DNA of 64,000 nucleotides from Aricia agestis (GCF_905147365.1 NC_056412.1:7432001-7496000); one strand, 5' to 3'; positions 1-10,254 are shown, numbered from the stretch's first letter. The notes: generated by a model not told the origin, from the letters alone. Made by a program: numbers and translations.

Positions 1-607
1 AGATGCATCTTTGTGATTTTTTTCTATAGAGAAAATTTTAAGATATCGTGTTTTTGCTCAGATCGAATTCTCGTAAATATAATGCAGTATCTAATTTTAG
101 AAAATGAAACAATTCAGAGCTTATTTTCAAGTATAAAAATGAATTATAAAATCGACACTTTAGGGTTAGTCGCCCCCGTGAATTCTCCGCGACAGACCTA
201 AACTGTGTCATAAAAATTCAACTACAGAAGTTAGTACAATAAAATTCATATATTATGAAGAGTCAACTATATTAAACGACTACATAAAAATAAAAATCGA
301 ATCCAGTATCAAGTTTTCTGTTAATCGGTCTAGATATTGAGTAAAATAGTTCGGCGACAAGCCACCAAAATTGGAAATCGCCTATTTATGTTTATTTTCT
401 TGGAAAATAATATTTATTTTTAAAAAATAACGATAGGCCCAAATTATAAGCGTTATGTTTTACTTTTAAAATAAAAAATAAAGAGGATATCTTGAAGTTT
501 TCAGCCTTGCCGCGCAAAAAAGCGGTTTGGGAAATCCAGTCAAATCTGTTTCCAAGAATTACGAGAAAAGTTAAATCAGCTTATCGATTGAACAGCTTAT
601 CACACAA
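1..607. other. AT-rich DNA, no gene seen
   Basis: No open frame with recognisable similarity and no clear repeat boundary. It lies downstream (in minus-strand sense) of the last exon-like block of the transporter remnant, so it could include that gene's former 3' UTR, but I could not pick a convincing polyadenylation site. Confidence 0.5.
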
Positions 608-721
608 TTACTCTATAAATTTTGAGATTTTACCGTCTGTCCAGACATAATTCACCACGTTGGTACTGGTCAGTACTACAAAACACGCCCAAAATGCTGT
701 CCTCCATTGAGTGAGAGTTGT
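608..721 (-). pseudogene. Last exon-like block of an SLC17-type transporter remnant
   Basis: Read on the minus strand, a pyrimidine-rich tract ending in CAG (724-722) is followed by an open frame starting TTLTQWRTAFWACFVVL and continuing for 37 codons to a TAA stop at 610-608. The pattern T-x-x-x-W-R-x-x-F-W and the following hydrophobic stretch fit the last transmembrane segment of SLC17 family proteins (organic anion / inorganic phosphate cotransporters of the major facilitator superfamily, 12 membrane helices). The preceding block at 1363-1484 ends in phase 0 with a GTAAGT donor, so the two would splice in frame. This block itself has no frameshift. The tail after the last helix is short and lacks the PWN-type ending common in the family. 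I treat it as part of a broken gene because the other two blocks are frameshifted; an intact paralogue may exist elsewhere. Confidence 0.6.
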
Positions 722-1169
722 CTGAAAAATCGAAACAAGTAAGTTATAAGGAAAGACTGGAAACATGGCACAAACGGGTTAAAATTACGAATTCTAGCTT
801 GCTCTTACTTTTGATAGTTATAGGTTCATTTGGTATCCTTTTTAAATTTGTGTATTGTTTAATAAGTATATAAAGCTGATAAAATTTTAGATATCTGTTA
901 TTCAATCGAGTAATCAATAAAGTAACAGGCATTTAACTCGATTGATTGTTCATTTAATCGATTGAGTTCAGATGGGTTACTTGAAGTGAAAGATACCAAA
1001 ATAAAGAGGAAAACGAGCAACAAATAACTATCTCACACAATATCAATCTAAAAAATAATGATCGGTCAAGTCTGGCTTGACAGGCAGGTCTGACTTGCGT
1101 ACAAAGCAAAAGTAAGCCAAAAATTGTGTTTGTTGAATGGGATATTTTTTTATTTTGTTTTTAGTTATT

Positions 1170-1300
1170 TTTTTGTTACAGCGGCAACAGGAATACAAAA
1201 TCTGTGAAAATTTCAGAAAGCTGGCTATAATGGTTCTACACATACAGCCTAAAGAGACAAACAAACAGACGGACAGACAACGAAGTCTTAGTATAAATAA
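1170..1300. repeat. Interspersed-repeat tail inside the transporter intron
   Basis: The stretch with GTTACAGCGGCAACAG, the AAAATTTCAGAAAGCTGGC segment and a PAC-like run of ACAGACGGACAGACAAC resembles common insect interspersed repeats ending in degenerate (ACAG)n. It sits in the intron between the 608-721 and 1363-1484 blocks. The exact family and ends are not determined. Confidence 0.4.
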
Positions 1301-1362
1301 AAGTAGTAAGCAGGAAGCATTAAAGTTTGAATTATCGAACAAGAAGGTAGTTAAAAACTTAC

Positions 1363-1484
1363 GTCAGGTGTTAACAGTTCAATAAGATACGGCGTGATCA
1401 TGCCCCCGACTATAGAGGTCGTGTTCACAAATGACGCGACGTGAGAGAGCCCGCATAGTTCGGAGCTATGTCTATTATGTTAAC
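1363..1484 (-). pseudogene. Frameshifted exon-like block of an SLC17-type transporter
   Basis: On the minus strand a TTTCAG acceptor (AG at 1486-1485) is followed by VNIIDIAPNYAGS, a signature of SLC17 transporters (the N-x-x-D-I-A-P-x-Y-A-G motif between helices 9 and 10 region). After that serine the frame is lost: one base is missing relative to the expected frame within the CTCTC run near 1446, and the protein continues in another frame as HVASFVNTTSIVGG, MITPYLIELLTPD. The block ends with a good donor, GAC followed by GTAAGT (1362-1357). The 122-nt length is not a multiple of three and neighbouring phases are 0, so the frameshift would break any spliced product. Either this is a decayed copy or there is a one-base sequence error; a second frameshift in 2226-2463 favours decay. 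Confidence 0.7.
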
Positions 1485-2046
1485 CTGAAATATATTCATT
1501 TCTAGTCTAGATAATATGAGAGATATAGATGAATAAAAAACTAAAACCCGACTACTAAAACACGCTCTAAAATCAAGAAAACAGTTTATAGGGATATGGA
1601 AATGTTTAAAGGATAGCCCTGGCGCAGCCCCCCCAAGTTCCGGCCGAAGCCCAAGCCCTCCATATAGGTAATTAAATGATAGTCATAAAGTGTATGTTTA
1701 GTTTAGGGTACAATAATTTTACTTTTAATAATTTATAACTTTGTTCCTAAAAAAGGAGAATCAAAACTCAACAATAACGACGCGATAACACCTCCACGAG
1801 GGAGTTTTTTTTTGTTCTTTACTTTCAGTCCCCTAGATGGTGCTACAGTCAATTTAACGTGATGCCATGTAGCCTATAACCAGCGGACAGTCAAGAGGCT
1901 TCTAACGACACCTCATTTGTCCAAATGCGTTAAATAGTTTTAAAGTTACGAGGGAACAGATGAACATCCATATCCACATACATACATACATACAGGCCAA
2001 AATCATAACCCTCCTTTTGCTTCGCCGTAGTCGGGTAAAAAGTAAT
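1485..2046. repeat. Intron of the transporter remnant with LINE-like 3' tail
   Basis: In intact SLC17 proteins roughly 200 residues separate the parts coded by the flanking blocks, yet I see no exon here on the minus strand. About 1741-2046 resembles the 3' tail of a lepidopteran non-LTR retroelement: a CATACATACATACATACA run followed by CATAACCCTCCTTTTG and a short GTCGGGTAAAAAG end. The 1540-1680 part has an unplaced C-rich segment (GCAGCCCCCCCAAG). Loss of the middle exons by deletion or by insertion events is an inference. Confidence 0.4.
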
Positions 2047-2217
2047 GTACCATCGAGGAAGTTGATTCCTATGCAATTGACAGACCAACGTTATTTGGTC
2101 GAATAAGTCAATTCAATGTTAATTGTGATCTGTCTGAAGGCTGAATTTGACGTAACGCAACCAAGTTTGGTTACTTAGGTCCCCGATTTGCATAGGAATC
2201 AACTTCTCTGATAGTAC
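2047..2217. mobile_element. GTAC-end MITE, copy 1
   Basis: The copy begins GTACCATCGAGGAAGTTGAT and ends with the imperfect inverse, CAACTTCTCTGATAGTAC, giving about 30-bp imperfect terminal inverted repeats. Internal signatures shared with the other copies are TCAATTCAATGTTA and TTTGACGTAACGC. No transposase is encoded, so it is non-autonomous. Its right end is 8 bp from the splice donor of the 2226-2463 block. Confidence 0.8.
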
Positions 2218-2225
2218 CTACTGAC

Positions 2226-2463
2226 CTCAGTTATTCCTTCTAGAATACGAAGAATAAATAACCCTTTTGCCCCACCCGTCCGATTGACCCATAGGGTCAA
2301 AAAAGTGAAGAGTGAGGTACATAGTAGTCCAATTATCCAATATCCATTTCCCACCATATTTTTCCGCTAAATATACACCGGGTACTTGAGTCAAAAGATA
2401 CCCGTAATAGAATCCACTCAATACCAGACCCTGTGTTTCTTCACCCCAATCAAATGTAGCAAA
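2226..2463 (-). pseudogene. Frameshifted exon-like block with the N-terminal part of an SLC17-type transporter
   Basis: On the minus strand an ATTTTAG acceptor (AG at 2465-2464) is followed in phase 0 by a block that includes FDWGEETQGLVLSGFYYGYL and TQVPGVYLAEKYGGKWIL. These are the helix 2-3 region and the G-Y-x-x-T-Q-x-P-G motif of SLC17 transporters. Just after GGKWIL (near 2332) the frame shifts by one base; in the new frame the family-like sequence continues as IGLLCTSLFTFLT and LFILRILEGITE, ending at GAG followed by a GTCAGT donor (2225-2220). In the original frame translation runs on to a stop at the exon end. Upstream exons for helix 1 were not found at higher coordinates. Two frameshifts in separate blocks plus missing exons argue for a pseudogene rather than a working gene. 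Confidence 0.75.
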
Positions 2464-2719
2464 CTAAAATAATTAAAACTTGTCTTTATGACAAATATTA
2501 TTTTATAATTGCCGAGACGACCACATAAGGTTGACCCTGTGAAAAAGATATGAGACCTCAATATGTAGAGCCGAGCTTCTGAATCTACAAGACCTAAATC
2601 TACCCTAACTTAAACAAAATTCTACATACCAGTAAATGTGTATGGCTTCGCCGTTTCGCTACCGTAATATTTAGTTTCTGATGTGAAGTTAGTAACGAAA
2701 CAGCCGAGCCATATATATT

Positions 2720-3380
2720 TATATTTCGACGTCGTCAGCCTACTGAAGGACATCAGGTTCCTGAAGGAAGAGCTGGCCGGAGTTCGGGGTAGATTGCAGG
2801 CATCGGAATCTATCATCAGTGACCTACGTAGTAAATTATCACAATTGAAAAGTAATAATTCATTATGTGGGTCACCTGACGCCGCATATGTCACCCGACG
2901 CCGAGGCGCACAGGCGATCACGTTTAGCCCGTCAGCATTATCGGACGGGTCAACGAACACCGCCGCTGCCGCCTCCGCCCGCGTTCCCCTCCCGGTTGCG
3001 CCGACGCCGAGTCCACAGGCGACTCAGCAAAACTACGCGACTGTTGCTGGTCGCCCTACACCTTCCCCGCGGGCGAACTTCGGACAGCCGCAAGGCCAAG
3101 TCTTCTCGACCTGGCAAGGACGAGACCAAGGAGTGCGAAGAGGAGGGCTTCATACTGGTGGAGAGGAGGAAGAAGAAGCCCGCCGCTCGCAACCATCGCG
3201 GCACCGCGCCCTATGTACCTGAGCTGCGTCTGCGGAGCGAGGTCCCCGCGACGCCCCTGTACATATCTCGCCTGCACTGGTCCAAGGAGGTCAAGGACGT
3301 CGTCAACTACATCAGTAAGAAGACATCCCTCCACTTGAGGGTCGAACGTCTGCAGTCTCGCCACAAGGTCAACTTCAGTT
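2720..3380 (+). pseudogene. ORF1-like retroelement protein, frameshifted and truncated
   Basis: The frame beginning near 2720 gives a leucine-rich predicted coiled coil (LLKDIRFLKEELAGVRGRLQ and ISDLRSKLSQLKSNN), then a long proline/alanine/glutamine-rich disordered stretch. Around 3060-3110 the coding frame changes by one base; the second frame contains a basic segment (VERRKKKPAARNHRG) and then PLYISRLHWSKEVKDVVNYI and VERLQSRHKVNFSSF, which look like an RRM-like fold. This order (coiled coil, disordered linker, RNA-binding-like domain) is that of ORF1 proteins of non-LTR retroelements. It stops abruptly at about 3380, where the homologous copy at 32338-32590 continues. The region is much more GC-rich than its surroundings. 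Assignment to a specific clade is not possible by eye. Confidence 0.6.
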
Positions 3381-3419
3381 CCTTTAGTTATAAGCTTAAG
3401 CTTTTTTTTTGCTAGTTGT

Positions 3420-3960
3420 ATACTAAACTTAGATTACAATCAATATACCAAATTTCAGCTTACCAGCACTTCAGAAAGTAATCAAACATTTTGATGATCA
3501 TCAGTGTGTCAGTGACGAAATCGGTGTATTTTAGATATCAATAAAATCTAAAGTATTAGATCTATTCAATTGAGACTTTGTATATTTAATTAATTTATTA
3601 TTGACATCATATCCTGAGAACATGGACTATCTGGTACATCGAAAACCAACTCTATGAGGGTTCAAAGAAAGCGACGAAAGTGTGTGAAGTGATCAAACTT
3701 CTCCCAAAAGGCAGTACCGATAGTGTTGATAATTTTCTTGTATGATCATTGTTCAATTAGGCTCGAGAGTGGTTTAGATTCACAATTTGGTTATCTAGTA
3801 TATAAAGTTTTTCAATTAATTGTATGGCCTAGATAATAAAGGCCTCAGTTAATTCAAGCTTATAATATCAAAATGTTTATATTAAAGCAAGCAACACAGC
3901 AAGACAACGTGTCTTTTGGATCCAATTTGATCCATAATCTATATAGATTTGTTTTCCTTA
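3420..3960. other. AT-rich DNA, nothing recognised
   Basis: No similarity seen. The last 150 bp may be the 5' non-coding part of the mariner remnant that follows, but I could not identify its terminal inverted repeat. Confidence 0.4.
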
Positions 3961-3968
3961 TTGTTAAA

Positions 3969-4140
3969 ATGAGTGACACCAATGAAGAAATTCGATACCT
4001 TTTAAAATTAAATTACAAAAAAGGTAAAAATGCAACAAAAGCCGCTTATGGACCTAATGCAGGGTATCTGCATAGTTATCTGTTAGAGTAACGTAAATTT
4101 GGTTTAAGCGTTTTCAATCCGGAAATGTTGCTCTTAAAAA
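3969..4140 (+). pseudogene. mariner-family transposase N-terminus, decayed
   Basis: An ATG at 3969 opens MSDTNEEIRYLLKLNYKKG followed by KNATKAA and YGPNA, which matches the first helix-turn-helix of mariner transposases (which bind the element's inverted repeats before DDE-type cutting at TA). About five residues usually found between AA and YGPN are missing. The frame then shifts, and LSVRVT, a stop codon, and IWFKRFQSGNVALK follow at about 4078-4140, matching the next conserved part of the same domain. Nothing of the catalytic DD(34)D part is visible downstream, so the copy is truncated as well as frameshifted. It cannot encode a working transposase. Confidence 0.75.
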
Positions 4141-4144
4141 CAGT

Positions 4145-5060
4145 AGCGATAATATTATTCTGACAAATCTTTGCGTGATGGGTGTATTTCATACTCACTA
4201 CGTCAAATGTATATTTTTGTATTAAATTTTGTATTTAATGAGCTTAAAAGATAATATCTTGTCGTAATATCAGACAAGTGTTGCAAGCGTTTTTAAGCCG
4301 TACATCGTGGGTGGGTATCGCAGACACAATCGATTTTCAATTGCAAATTAAAAAAAAAGATGGCCTTTATTCAAAGCGGAATCTTAAATGATATGACATA
4401 TTCTCTAAAGTCTTAAAATCAATACTTGAGTCGATAATTATGTAGTGCCGTACACAGGCTCTGGACATAATATTATGATAGGAAACATCGACTTAGTTCA
4501 TAAACTGTGGAATTCACTCGAGACTTGAAATATCTCGTCTACTCTTTCAGTGTTATCAAGATATTAACAGGCTGAGCTCAAGTCACCAGCGTAAAGGTCT
4601 CCTTTGTGTGTGGTAAAAACATATCCGGGCGAAATATATCGTGCCGCCTTCCCCGGCCCGCCGGCCCGACATAAACACGGCCACTTTACGGCGCCCGATA
4701 AAAGGTCGGTCGCCACTCACCTCGCTCAGCCTTATCGCCCGCCGCTTGATTCTAATGTTCTCTACATTCGACACTCACATGTATTCAGCCATTCAGCTGA
4801 TACACCAAGGTAAGGAAAATATCTCAATACATTAAAATTACCGTCGTCGTATGATAAGTTAACAGCAGTAATTTTTTTGTAACAAAAGTGTTTTATTTCA
4901 TTTAATTATTTTACGTATATTTGTAAACTGATATTCAAACCTGCTGCGCTTTTTACACAAAGTTTGAAAATTCTGACATGAATTTTATTTTTCAATCAGA
5001 AGTTGCCAAACAACATATTCGTTTTGTGAACTCCTAAAACATTCGGGAATTTTTTTAAGC
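4145..5060. other. Unique DNA with a CpG-richer block at 4560-4810
   Basis: Most is AT-rich without features. The block at about 4560-4810 is GC-richer and contains many CpG, with short overlapping open frames on both strands but no recognised protein. Such isolated blocks are candidates for conserved regulatory DNA; this is inference only. Confidence 0.3.
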
Positions 5061-6689
5061 CGACTTACCTTTTCCGGTAAATACAAAAAAAAATATTGCA
5101 CGGAAAAGCTCTATTTAAATAGAGGCTCGCAAACATTTTTGTTGATAATATCGAAGCGGTAATTGGCCGAGCTGGAGCTTTTCAGTGGCATCGACAAACA
5201 TAGTTTAGCAAACACGTAAACACTCTGCAGTGTTTGCTCCTCCAGCATCCTAATTGTCGTTCAAAGTGGACCGCCGCGCGCCGCGCCGCCCTCGCGAGCT
5301 CTAATTACGAATAAATGATGGTTATAATTAAAATAACACTCAGCTCCTGGGCCATGAATCAAAGCGAGTTGCGGTCGCTCGTGCGTTTAAAGCGACCACT
5401 TCACTTTGGAACGCTATTTTTCTATTCGTTTACATGTCTCTTGCAGTCAGGGCTGCCACAGTGTAATTTTTTTTTATTTTTTACAATTTTTAGTAAAATA
5501 TTTTAGCTAAATATTTAAAGTATATTAATGCTTTTTTGACGTTTACGTTACTAATTTACTATTTAAATTATTATCCATATTAAGTATAACCCTGTTGTAC
5601 AGAGTGTTAATATGAGTTTAAACAAAAACGTTTTCTAATAAGCTTTATTATTTCTTGAAAACGTATGTGAAAATCGTTTAAAATTGAATATTTTTTTCAA
5701 TTAATCTATAAAGAGATACAAATACTGTTAAAAAATAATATGCCTGTAAGTATAATGCTGCCGCCCTAGAGGTAGGGCGGCGCACGCACGGGTTAGTACG
5801 GCGGCATGCGTTAGGGCGCAGGGCTGCGAGAATACTAATTAAGGGTGCGGATACACAAGCCTCTAGATAACTTGTTTTATAATTAGCCATTTCAGTAATG
5901 GCTTCCTGAATCGTTTGTGACTAACACAGACCTTTTACACGTTATTAGGGGCTTTGGCGTTTATTTCAAAAAGAAAAAACTGCACCACAATTTAACTTGG
6001 GGCGTTGATTGCGTATATATTTTGAAGAAATAACTTTACGATTTTTATTTCTATGGAATTTAGCAAAAGTTACAAGTATGATAAAGGGATAATTTTAGAT
6101 TTATATCGGCATAGCATGTGTTGTTATTACAATGAGATATGTTGCAAAAAAAATTAAAGTATAGATAAATAAAGGAAAGTCACGAACATAAAACTTAATA
6201 AAAATCTAATACCAGACCTTTACCGGTTTTTTCTCGCAATTGGAAATCGCTTTCCGAGTCGGAAGTAATCTCGGTGTTTAAATAGGAAGTTTATCGTTCG
6301 GTATTTTCCCTTTTTTATTTACTCGTATCGTATTGCAAAAGATATCTATAGATTAAATGGCCCGAGGAAGACTTATAATTAGTTTCAGTACTTTTAGTTT
6401 CACCAGGGCTCATATTATACCTGCCACTATTATAAATGAAAATATTATCCTAAATTAGCCGTTAGTCACGTAATGAACTGTATTTTATTATTTGCTTTGG
6501 TGTTATAATATACTTTAATATCGATACTTATAAATTACAAGATTAATTATTACCATTCTAAACTCACTCCGTATAGAATTTTGGTATTTTCGTAAAGCAT
6601 TTCGTATAAAGTTAATTTGTTTGATGTCTCACTAGATGTTGTCTGAATTCGTCCGTATAAAATTAATACACATAAACAGCAGAATATAT
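5060..6689. other. AT-rich DNA with GC blocks at 5080-5420 and 5755-5835
   Basis: The 5265-5420 part is CpG-rich (CGCGCGCCGCGCCGCCCTCG) next to TAATTA homeodomain-type cores. At 5761-5785 a small hairpin is formed by CCGCCCTA and TAGGGCGG. No coding gene is visible in the remainder. Confidence 0.3.
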
Positions 6690-6849
6690 ACTATCAGAGA
6701 AGTTGATTCCTATGCAAATCGGGGACCTAAGTAGTTTGGTCGCGTTACGTCAAACCCAGCTTACAGATCACAATTAACATTGAATTGACATATTCGACCA
6801 AATAACGTTGGTCTGTCAATTGCATAGGAATCAACTTCCTCGATGGTAC
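6690..6849. mobile_element. GTAC-end MITE, copy 2
   Basis: Opposite orientation to copy 1: starts ACTATCAGAGAAGTTGATTC and ends TTCCTCGATGGTAC. It shares the internal CAATTAACATTGAATTGACA and CATAGGAATCAACTTCC segments. Full length, about 160 bp. Confidence 0.8.
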
Positions 6850-7302
6850 ATTCTGCGCGATTTCATCTTTCACGAAGTCTAGGCACTCTATATTTTTGTT
6901 CCAAATTTCATAGAAGTAGGTACAGTTGTTTCAAAGCTTATTCAATGCAAACAATTAAATCCCGTTGCATGTATACAGACGCTATAGTTTATTGCAATAC
7001 ATACACAATGTATTGTCCGTGTGATACGTTTAGAAAGCGCTCAGTCAGAGTAAGCTTTAAACTTAGCTCACACATCGACTAAACAATTTATACGTATAAA
7101 GATAGATTAATAGCCTAGTAATCACAATACCACAGATGTTCGAATCACTTCTCAGCGTGGACTAAGCCACAACACACAACTATTAATTAATGACATGCCT
7201 TCCCTAGTACTGGTAATTAGTTCTCTACTTGTATTACGTGGTTCTAGGAATCATACCACTAACAATAATTAATCTAAGATACTACGTGACTATTACTTAT
7301 AA
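6850..7302. other. AT-rich DNA, nothing recognised
   Basis: One 79-codon open frame starts in the MITE end and shows no similarity that I can recognise; it is probably chance. Confidence 0.4.
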
Positions 7303-7885
7303 TACAGGGTGCAATTAAACCTACCTGCCAATTTTTTTTTGGGGCCTAGGTATCATTAGGTTAGTCCATTAAACCAGTAAAAATAGGGTGTCAATTTTTT
7401 ACAATAACATATTTTATCCCAAAAAAATTCGGTGCACAATGGTCACTTCATAAGTTCATAATAATTACGATTACCGCTAGTCCGTTGTCGCGCGGCGCGC
7501 CGAACCAGTCGGAAAACTGGTTATGCGTAGGGGTAAAGCGGGGGTGACGCGCGGGGTGGGAGGCGGGAGCCCCGCCGGTCGCCGGCGACCGTTTAGTACC
7601 ACGCGCATAGTTGTATAGCTAACACGTAATTATTTTGTTTGTCACGGCCCTCCCGGCCCCCGCGCTTTAATTAGTGTCTGTTACAATGTACCCTAACCAC
7701 GATCGAGTGTTATGAAATGTGGATGCATAGGTGGAGGTGCTACATTTTGAGTGGCGAAAGTTTACGCGGAACCCAGAGACTGTACGAGCAAGAAAGTCTT
7801 CCTCATCTTCGTAACAGCTGATTGATGATTCTCGAATGCCGCAGCTGTACCCTGAATCTGAATCGCGAAACAATCAAAGACTCGG

Positions 7886-7922
7886 ATTATGGACAGTTCT
7901 AGAGACTAGAACTGTCCATAAT
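7886..7922. repeat. Short hairpin inside the 1.43-kb transposon
   Basis: ATTATGGACAGTTCTAG is followed after 3 bp by its exact inverse. No target duplication seen, so it may be internal structure of the host element or a tiny MITE. Confidence 0.7.
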
Positions 7923-8369
7923 AGACTAGCCAGCCTCGAAGACATGCCTCTGACGAGGTTAAAAGTGACAAAGTTGTGCTTAACAAACTTTTAAAGTCTT
8001 AAAGACAATGTGCAAAAAGCACTAGACTTTGCTTAGAGCAAAACGGATTGCAGTTTGAACTATGTTAAGTGTAGACGAGATGGAAGTAAATAAGATTTAG
8101 AGGTGGGTTGTTTTGATTTTTAATTAGTTGCACTGTGTACATACATAAGTTGATTGAATTTTTTAAATACGCCTAAATGCAAAGGATGTGGTTTAGATTT
8201 ATCTAAAGTGCTTATTTTTCGTAATTAAAAAATTGTAATTTTCCATTCTTTTGATGTGTATCAATTAATTTTATTCTAAACATACCTGTCTACGTCCTTT
8301 ACATTTGACGGTCCTAAGCCCGTCAAAGTATGAAGGGAAAATTCGCAACTTATGATAATAACAAGAATG

Positions 8370-8537
8370 CAGTGACGGATTAGCCCTTAATCAACTTATT
8401 AAGCAATTGCCTAGGGCATCACGTCTGAGGGGGCACTAGAAGAGTAAAGGTTGAAAGACCGATTCTAGTTGAGATACGGATATGGGGCCCACAGGCATGG
8501 ATTGCTTAGGGCATCAAGTAGTCTTAATCCGTCACTG
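8370..8537. mobile_element. hAT-like MITE nested in the 1.43-kb element
   Basis: Terminal repeats CAGTGACGGATTA and TAATCCGTCACTG flank 168 bp. The 8-bp flanks CAAGAATG and CAAAAATG match at seven of eight positions, the target-duplication length of hAT elements. Inside, TTGCCTAGGGCATCA and TTGCTTAGGGCATCA form a direct repeat. No open frame. Confidence 0.75.
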
Positions 8538-8739
8538 CAAAAATGTCAATGGAAGGGCGGGGCGAGGCCAGGCCGCGCATGTGTCCATATTTTGTGGTGT
8601 TTGGTAGGATAACTTTCGGAGGCTAGTTCTCAAAATGTTAGTATTGAGTGATTAAAAAAGAAGAAATACGTGTATTTTTATTTTAACAAGGATTAATATA
8701 TCCAAATTTGGCAGGAAAGTTAAATTGCACCCTGTATAA

Positions 8740-9100
8740 ACAGTTACAAGAAGCCAAATTAATTTAATATTGTTATTACTGCCGTATCGACATGTATGAA
8801 AATTACCTCTAAATTGAAGAAAAACTACATATTTTCTTAGGTACGTAATAATAACCTCTCTTACCGCCGAGTATAATCTCAAGATTCAGAGCTTAAGCTC
8901 AAGATTGTTCTACGGATGCTTTTTGTTTTAGTTTATATTATGACGTGACGGATGCGTTTATAATATTATTGTTTTCATAATTTTGGTGCCATGTCACATT
9001 GGAGGAAGAAGGAAGATATGTTCTCCTTCCGTCCATCACGAAAGGCAATCAAATACGTAATGGGTACGCCGACACTTTTCACCCAATAAAAATTAAAATA
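8740..9100. other. AT-rich DNA, nothing recognised
   Basis: No coding signature or clear repeat edges were seen here. Confidence 0.4.
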
Positions 9101-9105
9101 TTTTT

Positions 9106-9153
9106 TTTTGTATAAATCTATTTAAAATATATTTTAAATAGATTTATACAAAA
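9106..9153. repeat. 48-bp perfect spacerless palindrome
   Basis: The left half (starting TTTTGTATAAATC) and right half (ending GATTTATACAAAA) are exact inverse complements with 24-bp arms and no spacer. It abuts the minisatellite that starts at once to the right. Confidence 0.9.
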
Positions 9154-9498
9154 CAAACGCACGAACACCCACGAACATCCAAGATCACGCACAAACACCC
9201 ACGAACGCCTACGAACATCCACGTACACGCACCAAAACCCACGAACACCCACAAACACCCACGAACACACACGTACATCCACAAAGACCAACGAACATCC
9301 ACGAACACTCACGAACAATCACAAACACCCATGAACACCCACGAACATCCACGGACACCCACGAATGTCCACGAACATCCACGAACACCCACTAACACAC
9401 ACGAACACCCACAAAGACCCACGAATGCCCACGAACACTCACAAACAGCCACGAATACCCACGATCATCCACGAAACCCATAAACACGCACGCACGCA
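9154..9498. repeat. 12-bp minisatellite (CACGAACACCCA-type)
   Basis: About 28 imperfect copies of a unit such as CACGAACAYCCA in tandem. Because 12 is a multiple of three, the minus strand stays open as a repeated FVxVRGCSW-like peptide (9118-9318), which is a by-product of the repeat and not a gene. Confidence 0.9.
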
Positions 9499-9592
9499 CC
9501 GCCGACAAACCGCAATGTGGTTTGGCGGGCTATTAGATTAAGTTTTTTGAATTCTTTCAATAAAGGATTTTATTATTATTATTATTTCACAA
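9499..9592 (+). repeat. Probable retroelement 3' tail
   Basis: A short stem (GCCGACAAACCGC with GTGGTTTGGCGG), an AATAAAGG motif and a terminal TTATTATTATTATT run look like the 3' end of a non-LTR element with a simple-repeat tail. It borders the minisatellite. Confidence 0.45.
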
Positions 9593-10254
9593 ACACATCA
9601 CACTGGCACGGTGGCTGGTATTGTGGTATTTTTGTCATGGATTAGATTTTTTTATCTCTAATATGAATCAATCAATTGCAATCATGATAACATTGCGTCG
9701 ATATCAACTATCGTATAATATGATGGTTGATATTATAAATATGGTAGCTGTACCAGTGATTGCCGTGGGTCGCTAGCAACATTACCTACATTGTGCAAGT
9801 ACCAACTACCAATAGAAACGATATGATTATTTAACGTAAAGCTGACACAGCAAAATGAACAAAAATATAGCGAGTTTCACGCAATTAACTGTTTTAATGT
9901 ACAATTGCAAATTTTGTAAACAAACAAATGTATAATTACCGGTAGCCGGAACGTATTTCCATGCAACAAAAATCACTTAACAAGCACTAATTGACTTTAT
10001 TTATTTACACTTTTGCATCAGAATATAAAGCTATATAATAATTATAAGTAATAAGCATAACATAGTTATTTGGTATCGATAATCCCAATTAAATGAAAAT
10101 ATATTAACCAGTTTTATTACGCAAAATTATTTTGTTAAAGAAAATCGACATATTTTCAATAACTGTAAGTATTTATTACGATACAAAAATTATTGATGTT
10201 ATATTATCAAATAATATAATTTATGACCAAAGTCAGGGATCTATGCGCTGCGCG
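9593..10254. other. AT-rich DNA, nothing recognised
   Basis: No gene or clear repeat found on either strand. Base composition is strongly AT. Confidence 0.4.

Larger units (their letters stand above)
7305..8734. mobile_element. 1.43-kb non-autonomous DNA transposon with TA target site
   Basis: The left end CAGGGTGCAATTAAACC and following TACCTGCCAA are matched in inverse at the right end (TTGGCAGGAAAG then TTAAATTGCACCCTG), about 27-bp terminal repeats with a few mismatches. Both ends are flanked by TA (7303-7304 and 8735-8736), as expected for Tc1/mariner-type insertion. The inside has a GC-rich left part (7480-7660), no transposase open frame, a palindrome at 7886-7922 and a nested hAT-like MITE at 8370-8537. 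Superfamily assignment rests on the TA duplication alone. Confidence 0.65.

Noticed and set aside
2950..3364. Minus-strand frames opposite the ORF1-like protein
   Set aside because: Shadows of the GC-rich plus-strand coding remnant.
9118..9318. Minus-strand protein with FVxVRGCSW repeats
   Set aside because: Pure translation of a 12-bp tandem repeat.
9154..9498. CRISPR array
   Set aside because: Units are 12 bp and contiguous, with no spacers; the genome is eukaryotic.
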